NCBI GenBank assembly: GCA_023818965.1
Contig: JAMWCD010000003.1
Coordinates: 1 to 64,000 of the forward strand
DNA: 64,000 nucleotides
Origin: Candidatus Omnitrophota bacterium
Lineage (GTDB): Bacteria > Ratteibacteria > UBA8468 > B48-G9 > DTJG01
Direction of reading: 5' to 3'
Made by a program: the position numbers and the translations under genes. The notes under the pieces were generated by a model. That model made no database searches. It had not been told where the DNA came from and worked only from the letters and a program-made list of their open reading frames with translations. This document shows positions 34,311 to 42,765 of the stretch, one piece after another (positions within the stretch are counted from its first letter, which is position 1; each line of letters begins with the position of its first letter).

Positions 34311-35687
34311 TTATCCAATTTCTTTCATTTCCTTTTCAAGTATTTCAATAAAAACATTAACGATTTTAGGATTAAATTGTGTCCCACTATTCTGTTTCAA
34401 TTCATCTATTGCTGCTGATTGAGACATTGGTGTTCTGTATGCCCTTGCAGAACGCATTGCATCATAAGCATCTGCGACAGTTAGTATTTGAGCCAGAAAA
34501 TTAATACTGTCCCCTGCCAAACCATCAGGATACCCTGTACCATCAAATCTTTCATGGTGTTGCCTTACAATATCAAGGGCATCTTTTTCAAAAAACACAG
34601 GTCTGAGAATTTCCTCTCCAATAGATGGATGTTTTCTGATCATTTCTCTTTCTTCCTCAGTCAGAGGTTCGATTTTTTGTAAGATGCTTTCACTTATTCC
34701 AAGTTTTCCTATGTCATGCAATAAAGCAATTTCCCTGAGCATTTTTATTTTCTTTTCAGGCACGTTCATTTTTCTTGCTATCATTTCTGAATAAAAAGCA
34801 ACACGTTCAGAATGCCCTTTTGTATAAGAATCCCTTGCTTCAAGAATGGTTACCAGAGAACGCATTGTTCTGTAAAGATAAGTATCAAGTAATTTCCTTG
34901 ATGTTTTAAGTCCTGTGGTCATCTGATTGAAAGCACGAGCAAGCTGTCCGAACTCATCATTGTCCCTGACGGGTATGTGAGATTCAAAATTCCCTTTTTG
35001 AACATCCCTTATACCCTGCACAAGGTCAGTTAATGGCACTGAAATTTGACGCGAGATAAAAAAACCTGCTACTGCCACAAGTATGGTCAGAACAATTACA
35101 ATGCCGAGTACCTGGGAATAAATCATTCTGTAAACTTTTGTAATATTTGTTACGTCATAATCCATTTTCAATACTGCAAATGGTTTTCCTTCTGAATCCC
35201 TCACAGGAACGTATGCAGTCATATAACGAAATTTACCATAACTGTATATCCTGTTTGTTACAAAGGGAACAACAAGCCCCATCATAATTCCCGGAAAATT
35301 TTCAGCAGCATAGGAATTCCCTGCGAGAATCGTTTTATTATCATTTCCTGTAGAAGCACCCGCAACAACATAAAAATCTTCATCGTTTTTCCTCACCATT
35401 ATATAAACTGAACGCACTTGCCCAATATTTCCTAAAAATCTCTTCACCTTCATATCAAGAGCAGAAAAATCCATTGTTTTCTCAGATGAATCTGGCATAA
35501 AGCGCTCTATTTCTATTGATGTTGCAAAAGTATTTGCAATACTGAGTAATTCTGTTTCCAGTATCTTTCTGTGAACCTTTTTCATGTAATATGCAAGAAG
35601 AATGTTACCCGAAAGGATAATAATAAATAATGGGAGAGTAAGAGTATAAAATATTTTCGCACGAAAACTTTTTCTTCTTAATGGCAT
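34311..35687 (-). CDS. Membrane HAMP-HD-GYP cyclic-di-GMP phosphodiesterase
   Basis: About 458 residues from the ATG at 35687; a TTG at 35699 is the alternative. Two transmembrane helices (IFYTLTLPLFIIILSGNILL and ILVAVAGFFISRQ) flank a periplasmic sensor region. A HAMP linker (QISVPLTDLVQGIRDV) leads to the HD-GYP domain with LLHDIGKLGISESIL, HPSIGEEIL and RQHHERFDGTGYPDGL. HD-GYP proteins hydrolyse cyclic-di-GMP. It follows the PilZ gene and precedes the diguanylate cyclase gene. Confidence 0.92.
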   Translation of the reverse strand: MPLRRKSFRAKIFYTLTLPLFIIILSGNILLAYYMKKVHRKILETELLSIANTFATSIEIERFMPDSSEKTMDFSALDMKVKRFLGNIGQVRSVYIMVRKNDEDFYVVAGASTGNDNKTILAGNSYAAENFPGIMMGLVVPFVTNRIYSYGKFRYMTAYVPVRDSEGKPFAVLKMDYDVTNITKVYRMIYSQVLGIVIVLTILVAVAGFFISRQISVPLTDLVQGIRDVQKGNFESHIPVRDNDEFGQLARAFNQMTTGLKTSRKLLDTYLYRTMRSLVTILEARDSYTKGHSERVAFYSEMIARKMNVPEKKIKMLREIALLHDIGKLGISESILQKIEPLTEEEREMIRKHPSIGEEILRPVFFEKDALDIVRQHHERFDGTGYPDGLAGDSINFLAQILTVADAYDAMRSARAYRTPMSQSAAIDELKQNSGTQFNPKIVNVFIEILEKEMKEIG

Positions 35688-35705
35688 CGTTTTTGTCAAA
35701 TAAGT

Positions 35706-36302
35706 TTATGATTTTGCCACAATTGTGAGATATTTATCAAGTGAGAGTGCATCCGCTGGTGATATACTAACAATCTGGCATCCATAATAGAATATTGGGC
35801 CAATCCGTGTTTCATTTAACACAACACATTCAGCTTTCACAATTGAAGAGAAATGTTTAATTACAAGGTGCATCTCCACTATGTACGTTTTTCCAACCTT
35901 CAATTGTTGCCTTGTTTCAATCCTTAAACCTGACCTGCTGACATTGATAATACTGATATCAATGCTTCCACCAAGAATCCCTTTCTCTATTATTTTACCA
36001 CCTAACAGCCCTGTATCATAACGATATTCTTTCCTGCTATCAATTGCAATGGGAGATGTTCTTACTACTGTCATCCTTCGCAAAGATGGACAGAATATTT
36101 TGCATGTAAAGTAATGCCATTTACCTTCCCATAGAAAAAATGCAGTTCCATTTTTCCCCATTCCGCTTTCGCCGGGTGATTGATCTGTCAATTCAAGAAA
36201 AATCTCACCCTGTTTCCCTGTACCAATGGCGCGGGCAGTATGCTGGCGGTTTTCAACCCGTATGATAAAATCTTTCACACTTCTGAGGTCAAGTGGTGCC
36301 AT
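35706..36302 (-). CDS. PilZ-domain cyclic-di-GMP receptor
   Basis: 198 residues. A YcgR-N-like first half is followed by a PilZ domain with the RxxxR motif (RKEYR, 90-94) and the D/NxSxxG motif (NVSRSG, 120-125), the residues that clamp cyclic-di-GMP. It is soluble. It is the first gene of a PilZ/HD-GYP/GGDEF/RmuC run and so encodes the sensor beside the enzymes that make and break its ligand. GGGG lies before the ATG. Confidence 0.85.
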   Translation of the reverse strand: MAPLDLRSVKDFIIRVENRQHTARAIGTGKQGEIFLELTDQSPGESGMGKNGTAFFLWEGKWHYFTCKIFCPSLRRMTVVRTSPIAIDSRKEYRYDTGLLGGKIIEKGILGGSIDISIINVSRSGLRIETRQQLKVGKTYIVEMHLVIKHFSSIVKAECVVLNETRIGPIFYYGCQIVSISPADALSLDKYLTIVAKS

Positions 36303-36316
36303 ATTACCCCATAATT

Positions 36317-36345
36317 ACTTTACCTTTTTACACAAAATCAGTCAA
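36317..36345 (-). promoter_or_regulatory. Promoter of the PilZ/HD-GYP/GGDEF operon
   Basis: On the minus strand TTGACT (36345-36340) and TAAAGT (36322-36317) are separated by 17 bases. The -10 ends 14 bases before the PilZ ATG. Confidence 0.5.
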
Positions 36346-36368
36346 TACTCACGATTTTTTCATAAGTA

Positions 36369-36377
36369 TGTTATAAT
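36369..36377 (+). promoter_or_regulatory. Extended -10 promoter of the AEC transporter gene
   Basis: TGT followed by TATAAT (36372-36377) forms an extended -10 element 19 bases before the ATG. No good -35 is visible, which is usual for extended -10 promoters. GGAGG lies between it and the start. Confidence 0.6.
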
Positions 36378-36396
36378 CCAGAGAAATGGAGGTGTT

Positions 36397-37356
36397 ATGT
36401 TTTTTGAGATTTTCACCAGGGTACTTGCAATTTTTTTAATAATATTTCTTGGGGCTATTGCAAGGAAAAATAATTTTTTGACCGCCGAAACAACAAGCAA
36501 AATCTCCCTGTGTGTTACAAATTTCTTTTATCCAGCCCTGATTATATCATCAATTACATCTAACTTTTCAGCACATTCTCTTCTTTCACATCTTGTGCTT
36601 CCTGCAGGAACAATCATCATTATGACTGCTGGATACATTACTGGTATGCTTTTTTTGAATTTTCTCACATTTGAAAGTGACAAACAAAAAAATACATTTC
36701 TGTTTCAGAGTACAATCAATAACTATTTTTTCCTACCACTTCCGATCATTGCAATGTTTTTTGGAGATAAAGGGGTTGCATATCTTGTTTTTTCTTCTCT
36801 TGGTTCTGAAATTTCTGTATGGACCATTGGTATTCTCGGGCTCACAGGAAATCAACTTGGGAAAAAGTCATTAAAAAATCTTATCAGTGTCCCCATCATA
36901 TCTCTCATTTTGTCAATCGCAATTGTTTTTTTAAAAGATAGTTTTGTTCTATCATCCCTGTCAAATAATAAACTGTTGAAAACAATACTTACAGAAATTT
37001 CTGGTTCTATTGAAATGTTTGGTAAGGCAACTGTTCCACTTGCTCTTTTTACTGCTGGAAGTAGAATGTCTGAATTTCCAATACAAAAAGTAAGAACACA
37101 AAAAATATTATGGATTGTGTTTCTGCGTTTGATTTTTATTCCAGCATTATCATGCGCAATTTTAACATTTTTACGAATAGAAAAAGAAATATTTTTTGTT
37201 CTCGCGACTGTCGCAATAATGCCATCTGCAATCGCAAGCATTATCCTGAGTGATACATATAACGCAGATATTGAATTTGCTTCTTCAAGCGTACTTGCAA
37301 CACACATTGTTTCGCTTTTCACAATTCCTGCATGGCTAACATTTCTAATGCGATAG
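36397..37356 (+). CDS. AEC-family (auxin efflux carrier-like) transporter
   Basis: 319 residues and about ten hydrophobic helices, the normal layout of bacterial AEC/BART permeases that export or exchange organic acids. Typical features are the opening FLIIFLGAIARKNNFLT, the conserved NNYFFLPLPIIAMFFG in the middle and ATVAIMPSAIASIILSDTY near the end. I start at the ATG at 36397 because GGAGGTGTT precedes it; the frame is open upstream to 36226 but that part would overlap the opposite-strand PilZ gene and promoter. Confidence 0.9.
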   Translation: MFFEIFTRVLAIFLIIFLGAIARKNNFLTAETTSKISLCVTNFFYPALIISSITSNFSAHSLLSHLVLPAGTIIIMTAGYITGMLFLNFLTFESDKQKNTFLFQSTINNYFFLPLPIIAMFFGDKGVAYLVFSSLGSEISVWTIGILGLTGNQLGKKSLKNLISVPIISLILSIAIVFLKDSFVLSSLSNNKLLKTILTEISGSIEMFGKATVPLALFTAGSRMSEFPIQKVRTQKILWIVFLRLIFIPALSCAILTFLRIEKEIFFVLATVAIMPSAIASIILSDTYNADIEFASSSVLATHIVSLFTIPAWLTFLMR

Positions 37357-37367
37357 AATCTTAAAAA

Positions 37368-37376
37368 TGGTATAAT
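37368..37376 (+). promoter_or_regulatory. Extended -10 promoter of the 37400 gene
   Basis: TGG followed by TATAAT (37371-37376) starts 12 bases after the AEC stop. An AGGAGG ribosome site follows at 37389-37394. The two-gene unit after it can therefore be expressed independently of the transporter. Confidence 0.6.
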
Positions 37377-37399
37377 AAAGTACCCTCTAGGAGGTTCAA

Positions 37400-37729
37400 A
37401 TGATTCAGTTAACCGGGAAAATTGTCAAGGTTAGATTTAAGAAATACTTTGAGGAACAGAGATTATGGGTATTTGTTGGGAAGGTTCTTGATTTTTCTGA
37501 AAACTGGATAATGGTCGAAGGTAGAGGATTGATTATCTCAAAAGGTAAACTTACTCCTGTGGAAATAGACGAACAGATACGTACACTTTTAATACCAAGG
37601 GATAATATCGCTCACATAAGAATTCTTCCTGATGATTTTGATATTGAAAATATTGAGATTGAAGAACGTGGAATTCGTTATTTCATCAGGGTTAAAGGTG
37701 GACCACACACAAGTATAGGAGAAATCTAA
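37400..37729 (+). CDS. Small beta-rich protein of unknown function (possible Sm-like fold)
   Basis: 109 residues, well translated (AGGAGG six bases before the ATG). The predicted strand order in LTGKIVKVRFKKYFEEQ, LWVFVGKVLDFSENWIMVEG and LIPRDNIAHIRILPDDF resembles an Sm/SH3-like barrel, where the last segment would be the second Sm motif. This is a weak fold guess with no decisive residue. It lies 6 bases before the RNase HII-like gene and shares its promoter, so a nucleic-acid role is suggested by context only. Confidence 0.6.
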   Translation: MIQLTGKIVKVRFKKYFEEQRLWVFVGKVLDFSENWIMVEGRGLIISKGKLTPVEIDEQIRTLLIPRDNIAHIRILPDDFDIENIEIEERGIRYFIRVKGGPHTSIGEI

Positions 37730-37735
37730 TTCTGT

Positions 37736-38608
37736 ATGTTTCTTGCACTGGATGAAAATGGTTATGGACCGATTCTCGGTCCACTGGTTGCAACAGGGAT
37801 CGCAGGGTCATCGGATTTAAGAAAAAACTGGCCTGGTGATATATCCGACAGCAAAAAATTGTTTTCATCTGCCACAAAACTGGCAAAGATAGAAAAAATA
37901 GCGCTTTCCATTTTTATGATTTCAAACAGTAGAATGCCAAAAAACATTTTTGAACTTTTTGAACCAGTTACAGATAACAAATCCTGCAAGCCAGATGGAT
38001 GTTTATGCTGGAATACCCTGCCTGACATCCCATTTTGCGCAAAAAAATCAGAAATTGAATCGTATGCAGAATACCTTGAAAGTTTTTTAAAAAAAAATTC
38101 TATCAGCATCACATCTATCACATCTATGGCTCTGTGTGTAAAGGAATTCAACAATCTCTGCAGGAAAAACTTTAAAAAGGACTACATTAATTATCTGCTG
38201 TTTGAAAAAATTATGAACCGATACAAAAATTGCGGGAATATGCTTACCATTATGGCAGGAAAAATTGGGGGTCGAAAGACCTACACTGAATTTTTAAAGT
38301 ATGGTTTTGTGGACTGGAAAATCATCAAAAAAAATGAATACCCTGAAATTTCCACCTATTTACTTTCAAACAACAATTCCCTGATGACAATAAATTTCAT
38401 CAAGGATTTAGAATCAAAATCATTTCTTGGTGTCCTGTCAGGTATCTATGGTAAATACGTGAGAGAACTTCTTATGACAGGTATTAACAAATCACTATGC
38501 ACAGAAACATTCATATCCGGTTACAGGGATAAAAATACAAAGGAGTTTATAAGGAAACTTCAGTTAAAAATGCCGGCATTCATTGATTGTATCATCAGAA
38601 TAAAGTAG
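37736..38608 (+). CDS. Divergent RNase HII-like protein, probably altered in catalysis
   Basis: 290 residues. The start FLALDENGYGPILGPLVATG matches RNase HII (DEAGRGPLAGPVV), keeping Asp6 and Glu7. DISDSKKLF (about 35-43) matches the family NDSKKLS. The expected third Asp is absent: the corresponding strand reads TIMAGKIGGRKTY. The expected fourth acidic position appears as Glu in KKNEYPEISTYLLS. It is longer than normal RNase HII and has an inserted Cys-containing loop (KSCKPDGCLCW). It probably descends from RNase HII but may bind rather than cut RNA-DNA hybrids. No other RNase H gene is in the window. Confidence 0.6.
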   Translation: MFLALDENGYGPILGPLVATGIAGSSDLRKNWPGDISDSKKLFSSATKLAKIEKIALSIFMISNSRMPKNIFELFEPVTDNKSCKPDGCLCWNTLPDIPFCAKKSEIESYAEYLESFLKKNSISITSITSMALCVKEFNNLCRKNFKKDYINYLLFEKIMNRYKNCGNMLTIMAGKIGGRKTYTEFLKYGFVDWKIIKKNEYPEISTYLLSNNNSLMTINFIKDLESKSFLGVLSGIYGKYVRELLMTGINKSLCTETFISGYRDKNTKEFIRKLQLKMPAFIDCIIRIK

Positions 38609-38610
38609 CA

Positions 38611-39549
38611 TTAACTCACACCAGCCATTTGTTTGAGAATCATAATTCTTTTTTTGATTGGTGGGTGCGTACCAAATAATTCAGAAAAAAATGATTCGCT
38701 ATCGTTCAATTTTGATCCTTTTGGATCTGAAATAAAAAGATGGGCGGTCCCTGTACTCGCTCTATCAACCACATGATCATAATGTTTGCTGATTTTTTCC
38801 AGAGCAGAAGCAAGAGCAAGTGGATTTCTTGTAAATTCTGCTGATGCTGCATCAGCCATATATTCCCTTGACCTTGAAACAGCAAGAGCCATGATTCTTG
38901 CAATGAGAGGAGCAATAATGCTAATTACGAGTAAAAAGAGCAAAATCAATCCTGAAGAAGAACCCTTACCTGATTTTCTTTTGCCTGATGTGTCTGAATA
39001 AAAAAATGTTCTTCTTGCCCAATCAGAAAGCAATACGATTGCCCCAACAATTGCAGACACCATTGTCATCGTGAGAATATCCCTGTTTCTGATATGTCCG
39101 AATTCATGAGCAATAACACCCTGAAGTTCTTCCCTGTTCATCGTATCAAGAAGACCTGTAGTTACACATATTGAAGCATGATTCTGGTCCCTGCCCGTAG
39201 CAAAGGCATTTGGAGATGTTTCATCCATTATATAAACATGTGGTGGTTGAATACCAGCAGCAATTGACATTTCCTGTACGATATTAACAAGTTGTTGTTC
39301 TTTTAAATTAGAGGTATCAGGCAGTCGTGCCTTTACACTTGCAAGGACAAGTTTGTCACCGTGATAATATGCAATGATACTGTTGATTGTGGCAACAATT
39401 ACTGCTAACAGCGTCATCACAGGAAATTGATTTTTCATATAAAATCGATCAATTGCATAACCGATAACTGCAAAGATAATAATCGATTGGAATATAATGA
39501 GAAATGTTTTTTGTGCGTTTTTTCTCTGAAACTGAAAAAAATCAATCAT
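38611..39549 (-). CDS. htpX: HtpX-family M48 membrane zinc metalloprotease
   Basis: 312 residues. Two N-terminal transmembrane helices, the zinc motif HEFGH in GVIAHEFGHIRNRDIL, a further pair of membrane segments (MVSAIVGAIVLLSDW and LILLFLLVISIIAPLIA), and the third zinc ligand Glu in SREYMADAASAEFTRNP. HtpX degrades misfolded membrane proteins. Its start overlaps the LemA stop, the classic LemA-HtpX pairing. The gene lies at the end of the envelope block. Confidence 0.95.
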   Translation of the reverse strand: MIDFFQFQRKNAQKTFLIIFQSIIIFAVIGYAIDRFYMKNQFPVMTLLAVIVATINSIIAYYHGDKLVLASVKARLPDTSNLKEQQLVNIVQEMSIAAGIQPPHVYIMDETSPNAFATGRDQNHASICVTTGLLDTMNREELQGVIAHEFGHIRNRDILTMTMVSAIVGAIVLLSDWARRTFFYSDTSGKRKSGKGSSSGLILLFLLVISIIAPLIARIMALAVSRSREYMADAASAEFTRNPLALASALEKISKHYDHVVDRASTGTAHLFISDPKGSKLNDSESFFSELFGTHPPIKKRIMILKQMAGVS

Positions 39550-40103
39550 ATGTCAAGATTTACCTGTGGAACTGATTTTTCTGTCTCTGGTATTTCAAAA
39601 AATTCTTTTTTACTAAAAGAAAACCATGATGCAACAATGTTGCCTGGAAATGTTTGAATCTTTGTATTGTAAATCATCACAGAATCATTGTAGTGCTGTC
39701 GTGCAAAGGCAATCTGATTTTCAGTTGTCGTTAATTGCTCCTGTAATTGCAAAACATTCTGGCTTGCCTTCAAATCAGGATAATTCTCAAAAAGAGCAAA
39801 TAATCTGGTCAACAGTCCTGTTAATTCTCCTTCGGCTCTTGCTCTATCTCCCAGTGCTGTGGCTGAAATGGCTCTATTTCTTGCTTCAACAATTTTTGAT
39901 AGTGTTTCCTGTTCATATTTCATATAACCCTTTACAGCATTGACAAGATTTGGAATTAAATCATGTCTTCTTTTTAATTGCGTTTCAATTTGAGCCCATG
40001 CATTTTCAACCTGAATTTTCGAGCGTACAAGAGAATTGTAAATACCAATTAAAACCAATACCAGAAACCCCACAACAGCAAAGAAAATTATCAACCCTGC
40101 CAT
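39546..40103 (-). CDS. lemA: LemA family membrane protein
   Basis: About 185 residues from the ATG at 40103, which has GGAGGAAAAC in front; a longer start at 40115 would begin inside the ribosome site. An N-terminal transmembrane helix (LIIFFAVVGFLVLVLIGI) precedes a helical domain with the family motif ENAWAQIETQLKRRHDLIPNL. LemA proteins accompany HtpX and are thought to help it or anchor it. Overlaps htpX by four bases. Confidence 0.95.
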   Translation of the reverse strand: MAGLIIFFAVVGFLVLVLIGIYNSLVRSKIQVENAWAQIETQLKRRHDLIPNLVNAVKGYMKYEQETLSKIVEARNRAISATALGDRARAEGELTGLLTRLFALFENYPDLKASQNVLQLQEQLTTTENQIAFARQHYNDSVMIYNTKIQTFPGNIVASWFSFSKKEFFEIPETEKSVPQVNLDI

Positions 40104-40124
40104 GTTTTCCTCCATAAAAATATT

Positions 40125-40637
40125 TTACTGCCAGAATTCATAACATACAAGTTCTTCAATAAGTTTCCTTTTCTTTTCCCGCGGGCTATCTGCTGGATAT
40201 CCTAAAGGAGTAAAGGCAATGGGTTCAACATCATCAGGTATCTTTAAAATTTTTCTTGCCTGACAGGGGTCAAAAGCACAAATCCAGCAGGTGCCAAGTC
40301 CAAGGTCTGTCGCTGCAAGGACTAAATGATCCATTGCAATTGCACAATCAATATCAACGTGGTTTTTTCCATCGTTTCTTTTCCATGCTAAATTTTTTAT
40401 GCCACATATACAGATGACAATGGGTGCTTGAACAAACCATTCAGCAGAATAAATCTTTTTAAGTTCTTCCTGGCGTCCTTCAGTATGTATTATAATAATT
40501 TTGTAGGGTTGCCTGTTTGCAGCAGAAGGAGACATTTGAACTGCTTCAAGAATCTTTTTGATTTTCCATTCTTCCACAGGGATATTTTTATAGGAGCGAA
40601 CACTATATCTTTTCTTTATCAGTTCCATAAATTCCAT
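40125..40637 (-). CDS. Nitroreductase-family flavoprotein
   Basis: 170 residues, at the short end for the family. The FMN-binding parts are RYSVRSYKNIPVEEWKI at the start, the loop SPSAANRQPYKIIII, AMDHLVLAATDLGLGTCWI in the middle and FTPLGYPAD near the end. Likely an NAD(P)H-dependent FMN reductase of quinones or nitro compounds. It has an AAAAGGAGG ribosome site and lies between lpxA and lemA on the same strand. Confidence 0.92.
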   Translation of the reverse strand: MEFMELIKKRYSVRSYKNIPVEEWKIKKILEAVQMSPSAANRQPYKIIIIHTEGRQEELKKIYSAEWFVQAPIVICICGIKNLAWKRNDGKNHVDIDCAIAMDHLVLAATDLGLGTCWICAFDPCQARKILKIPDDVEPIAFTPLGYPADSPREKKRKLIEELVCYEFWQ

Positions 40638-40652
40638 TGTAACCTCCTTTTT

Positions 40653-41438
40653 TCAATCCCTTTCTCTTGCAATTCCCCTTTCGGACGATTTCAAAAATGT
40701 TATCATCTCCTGGATTTCAGAGAATTTTATAAGTTCTGAGGAATTCAGTTCATCAATTGCCTGTTGAACTGTCAATCCTTTATTAAATACGATTTTGTAA
40801 GCATTTTCAATAGCAGAAATAACCTCTGGTGGGAAATTTCTTCTTTTCAGTCCAATAGTGTTGATACCATGTGGTCTTGCAGGATGCCCATCAGCAGTAA
40901 TAAAAGGAACAATATCCTTTGTAATTTTTGAGCATCCGCCGACAATAGAATGTTTCCCCACCCTTGAAAATTGATGAATACCTACCAGTCCTCCAATAAT
41001 GGCATAATCATCAATTATCACGTGTCCTGCAATTGTTGCGGCATTGGCAATAATACAATGATTTCCAATTACACAATTGTGCGCAACATGAACATAAGCC
41101 ATCAAAAGATTATTATCGCCAATAATGGTTGACTGATTTTCTCCAGTTGCAGTATTAATAGTGACAAATTCACGAATTATATTGTTTTTACCTATTTTTG
41201 CGAAGGAAACCTCACCTTTGTACTTTAAATCCTGTGGTGGATTACCAATAGCAGCGCCTGTAAAAATCTTGCAATGATCTCCTATTTCAACATTTGAGGA
41301 AATGTGTACCATCGGTCCAATTTTACATCCTTGACCAATTTTTGCATTTCCTTCAATGACAACAAATGGACCAATGGTTGTGTCCTGACCGATTTCAGCA
41401 GTTTTTGAAATAACTGCAGTTGGATGTATTTGTGGCAT
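40653..41438 (-). CDS. lpxA: UDP-N-acetylglucosamine acyltransferase LpxA
   Basis: About 261 residues of left-handed beta-helix hexapeptide repeats (IGDHCKIFTGAAIG, IIGDNNLLMAYVHVAHNC with the catalytic His in VHVAHN, and VGIHQFSRVGKHSIVGG), followed by a helical C-terminus. It adds 3-hydroxyacyl to UDP-GlcNAc, the first step of lipid A synthesis. I start at the ATG giving MPQIHPTAVIS, the usual family start, 7 bases after the lpxC-fabZ stop. An ATG at 41453 overlapping lpxC-fabZ is possible, and neither has a clear ribosome site. Confidence 0.95.
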   Translation of the reverse strand: MPQIHPTAVISKTAEIGQDTTIGPFVVIEGNAKIGQGCKIGPMVHISSNVEIGDHCKIFTGAAIGNPPQDLKYKGEVSFAKIGKNNIIREFVTINTATGENQSTIIGDNNLLMAYVHVAHNCVIGNHCIIANAATIAGHVIIDDYAIIGGLVGIHQFSRVGKHSIVGGCSKITKDIVPFITADGHPARPHGINTIGLKRRNFPPEVISAIENAYKIVFNKGLTVQQAIDELNSSELIKFSEIQEMITFLKSSERGIARERD

Positions 41439-41445
41439 TTGATCA

Positions 41446-42765
41446 TTAACCATCCACGAGTGCAAACATTAAAATTGCCTCACAGGCAACTTTATCTCCA
41501 ACATATGCCTTCCCCTGAACCTGTCCGACCCTGCTTTTCAATTTACTTACTTCAATCTTCAACACAAGCTGATCTCCGGGTCTTACTGCACGTCGAAATT
41601 TTGCCTGTTCAATACTCATAAAATAAGCAAGTTTACCTTTGTTTTCAGCCTTGCTTAACATCAGTACCCCTGCAACCTGGGCAATGGCTTCTACTATCAG
41701 TACTCCAGGCATTACAGGCCTGCCCGGGAAATGTCCCTGAAAGAACCATTCATTCATTGATACATTTTTTATCCCGATAGCCCTTTTATCTTCCTCAAGT
41801 TCAATAATCCTGTCAACAAGGAGAAAAGGAAATCTGTGGGGAATAATTTTTTCAATGTCTTCAATTTCAAGAATTGCTTTTCTTTTTTCAATTGTTGATT
41901 CTGAAGAATAAACAGCACTTACCTTTTCTCTCTGAATGAGATTTTTCAGTCCTTTCACAAGTCTTGTGTTCAATGCGTGCCCACTTCTTATTCCAATGAT
42001 ATGTGCCTTAATAGGAACTCCGAGAAGAGCAATATCTCCAATAAGATCACAAATTTTATGCCTGACAGGTTCATTCGGGAACCTGAATTTATTATTTATC
42101 ACACCATCTTTACCTATCACAACAGTATTGTTAAAATCAGAACCCTTTCCAAGTCCTATCATCTTTAACTTTTCAACTTCTTCCTGCAGACAAAATGTTC
42201 TTGCAGGTGCTATTTCACTGGCATACAAATCAGGGCTGATTTCAAACGAAGCATACTGGGACTTGATAAGTGAATTTGGATAATCAAGGGTATAGGATAT
42301 TTTGAATGTTTCAGATGGAAGGGCTACTATATGTGAAGAATTTTCTGATATATAAACTGGTTCTTTGACCTTATAAAATTTTTTTGGCTCATTCTGTTCT
42401 ACAATCCCTGACTCAAGAAATTTTTCAACAAAAACAACGGAACTTCCGTCAAGCCCGGGACATTCATTTCCGTTTATTTCAACAATCAGATTATCAAGAC
42501 CGATTCCGTATATTGCAGACATCAAATGTTCAATAGTATGAATGTGGACATTTCCATTGGAAATTGAAGAACGTCTTGGATATTTTTCAACATCAAGAAG
42601 ATAATCAATTTCTGCTCTTATTGATGGAGTATCCGGAAGATCCTTGCGGATAAATATTACGCCTGTGTTTACCGGGGCAGGTTTTACTGTAAGAGAGACA
42701 TGTTCTCCAGTGTGCAGACCAACTCCTTCAATTGAAAAAGGCCGTTCAATGGTCTTCTGGTTCAT
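41446..42765 (-). CDS. lpxC-fabZ: LpxC-FabZ fusion (UDP-3-O-acyl-GlcNAc deacetylase/3-hydroxyacyl-ACP dehydratase)
   Basis: 439 residues. LpxC (about 1-285) has the zinc ligands His80 in TIEHLMSAIYG and His236/Asp240 in NEPVRHKICDLIGD, and the catalytic His263 in SGHALN. FabZ (about 298-439) has the active-site His345 in QGHFPGRPVMPGV and Glu359 in IVEAIAQ. LpxC commits the cell to lipid A synthesis, while FabZ draws the same 3-hydroxyacyl-ACP pool into fatty acids, so the fusion joins two competing steps. This fusion occurs in Bacteroidota and some PVC/Omnitrophota-like bacteria. It overlaps lpxD by 20 bases. Confidence 0.96.
   Translation of the reverse strand: MNQKTIERPFSIEGVGLHTGEHVSLTVKPAPVNTGVIFIRKDLPDTPSIRAEIDYLLDVEKYPRRSSISNGNVHIHTIEHLMSAIYGIGLDNLIVEINGNECPGLDGSSVVFVEKFLESGIVEQNEPKKFYKVKEPVYISENSSHIVALPSETFKISYTLDYPNSLIKSQYASFEISPDLYASEIAPARTFCLQEEVEKLKMIGLGKGSDFNNTVVIGKDGVINNKFRFPNEPVRHKICDLIGDIALLGVPIKAHIIGIRSGHALNTRLVKGLKNLIQREKVSAVYSSESTIEKRKAILEIEDIEKIIPHRFPFLLVDRIIELEEDKRAIGIKNVSMNEWFFQGHFPGRPVMPGVLIVEAIAQVAGVLMLSKAENKGKLAYFMSIEQAKFRRAVRPGDQLVLKIEVSKLKSRVGQVQGKAYVGDKVACEAILMFALVDG

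Noticed and set aside
36226-36396. Longer N-terminus for the AEC transporter
   Set aside because: It would overlap the start of the PilZ gene and run through the promoter; the ATG at 36397 has a clear ribosome site and a proper first membrane helix.
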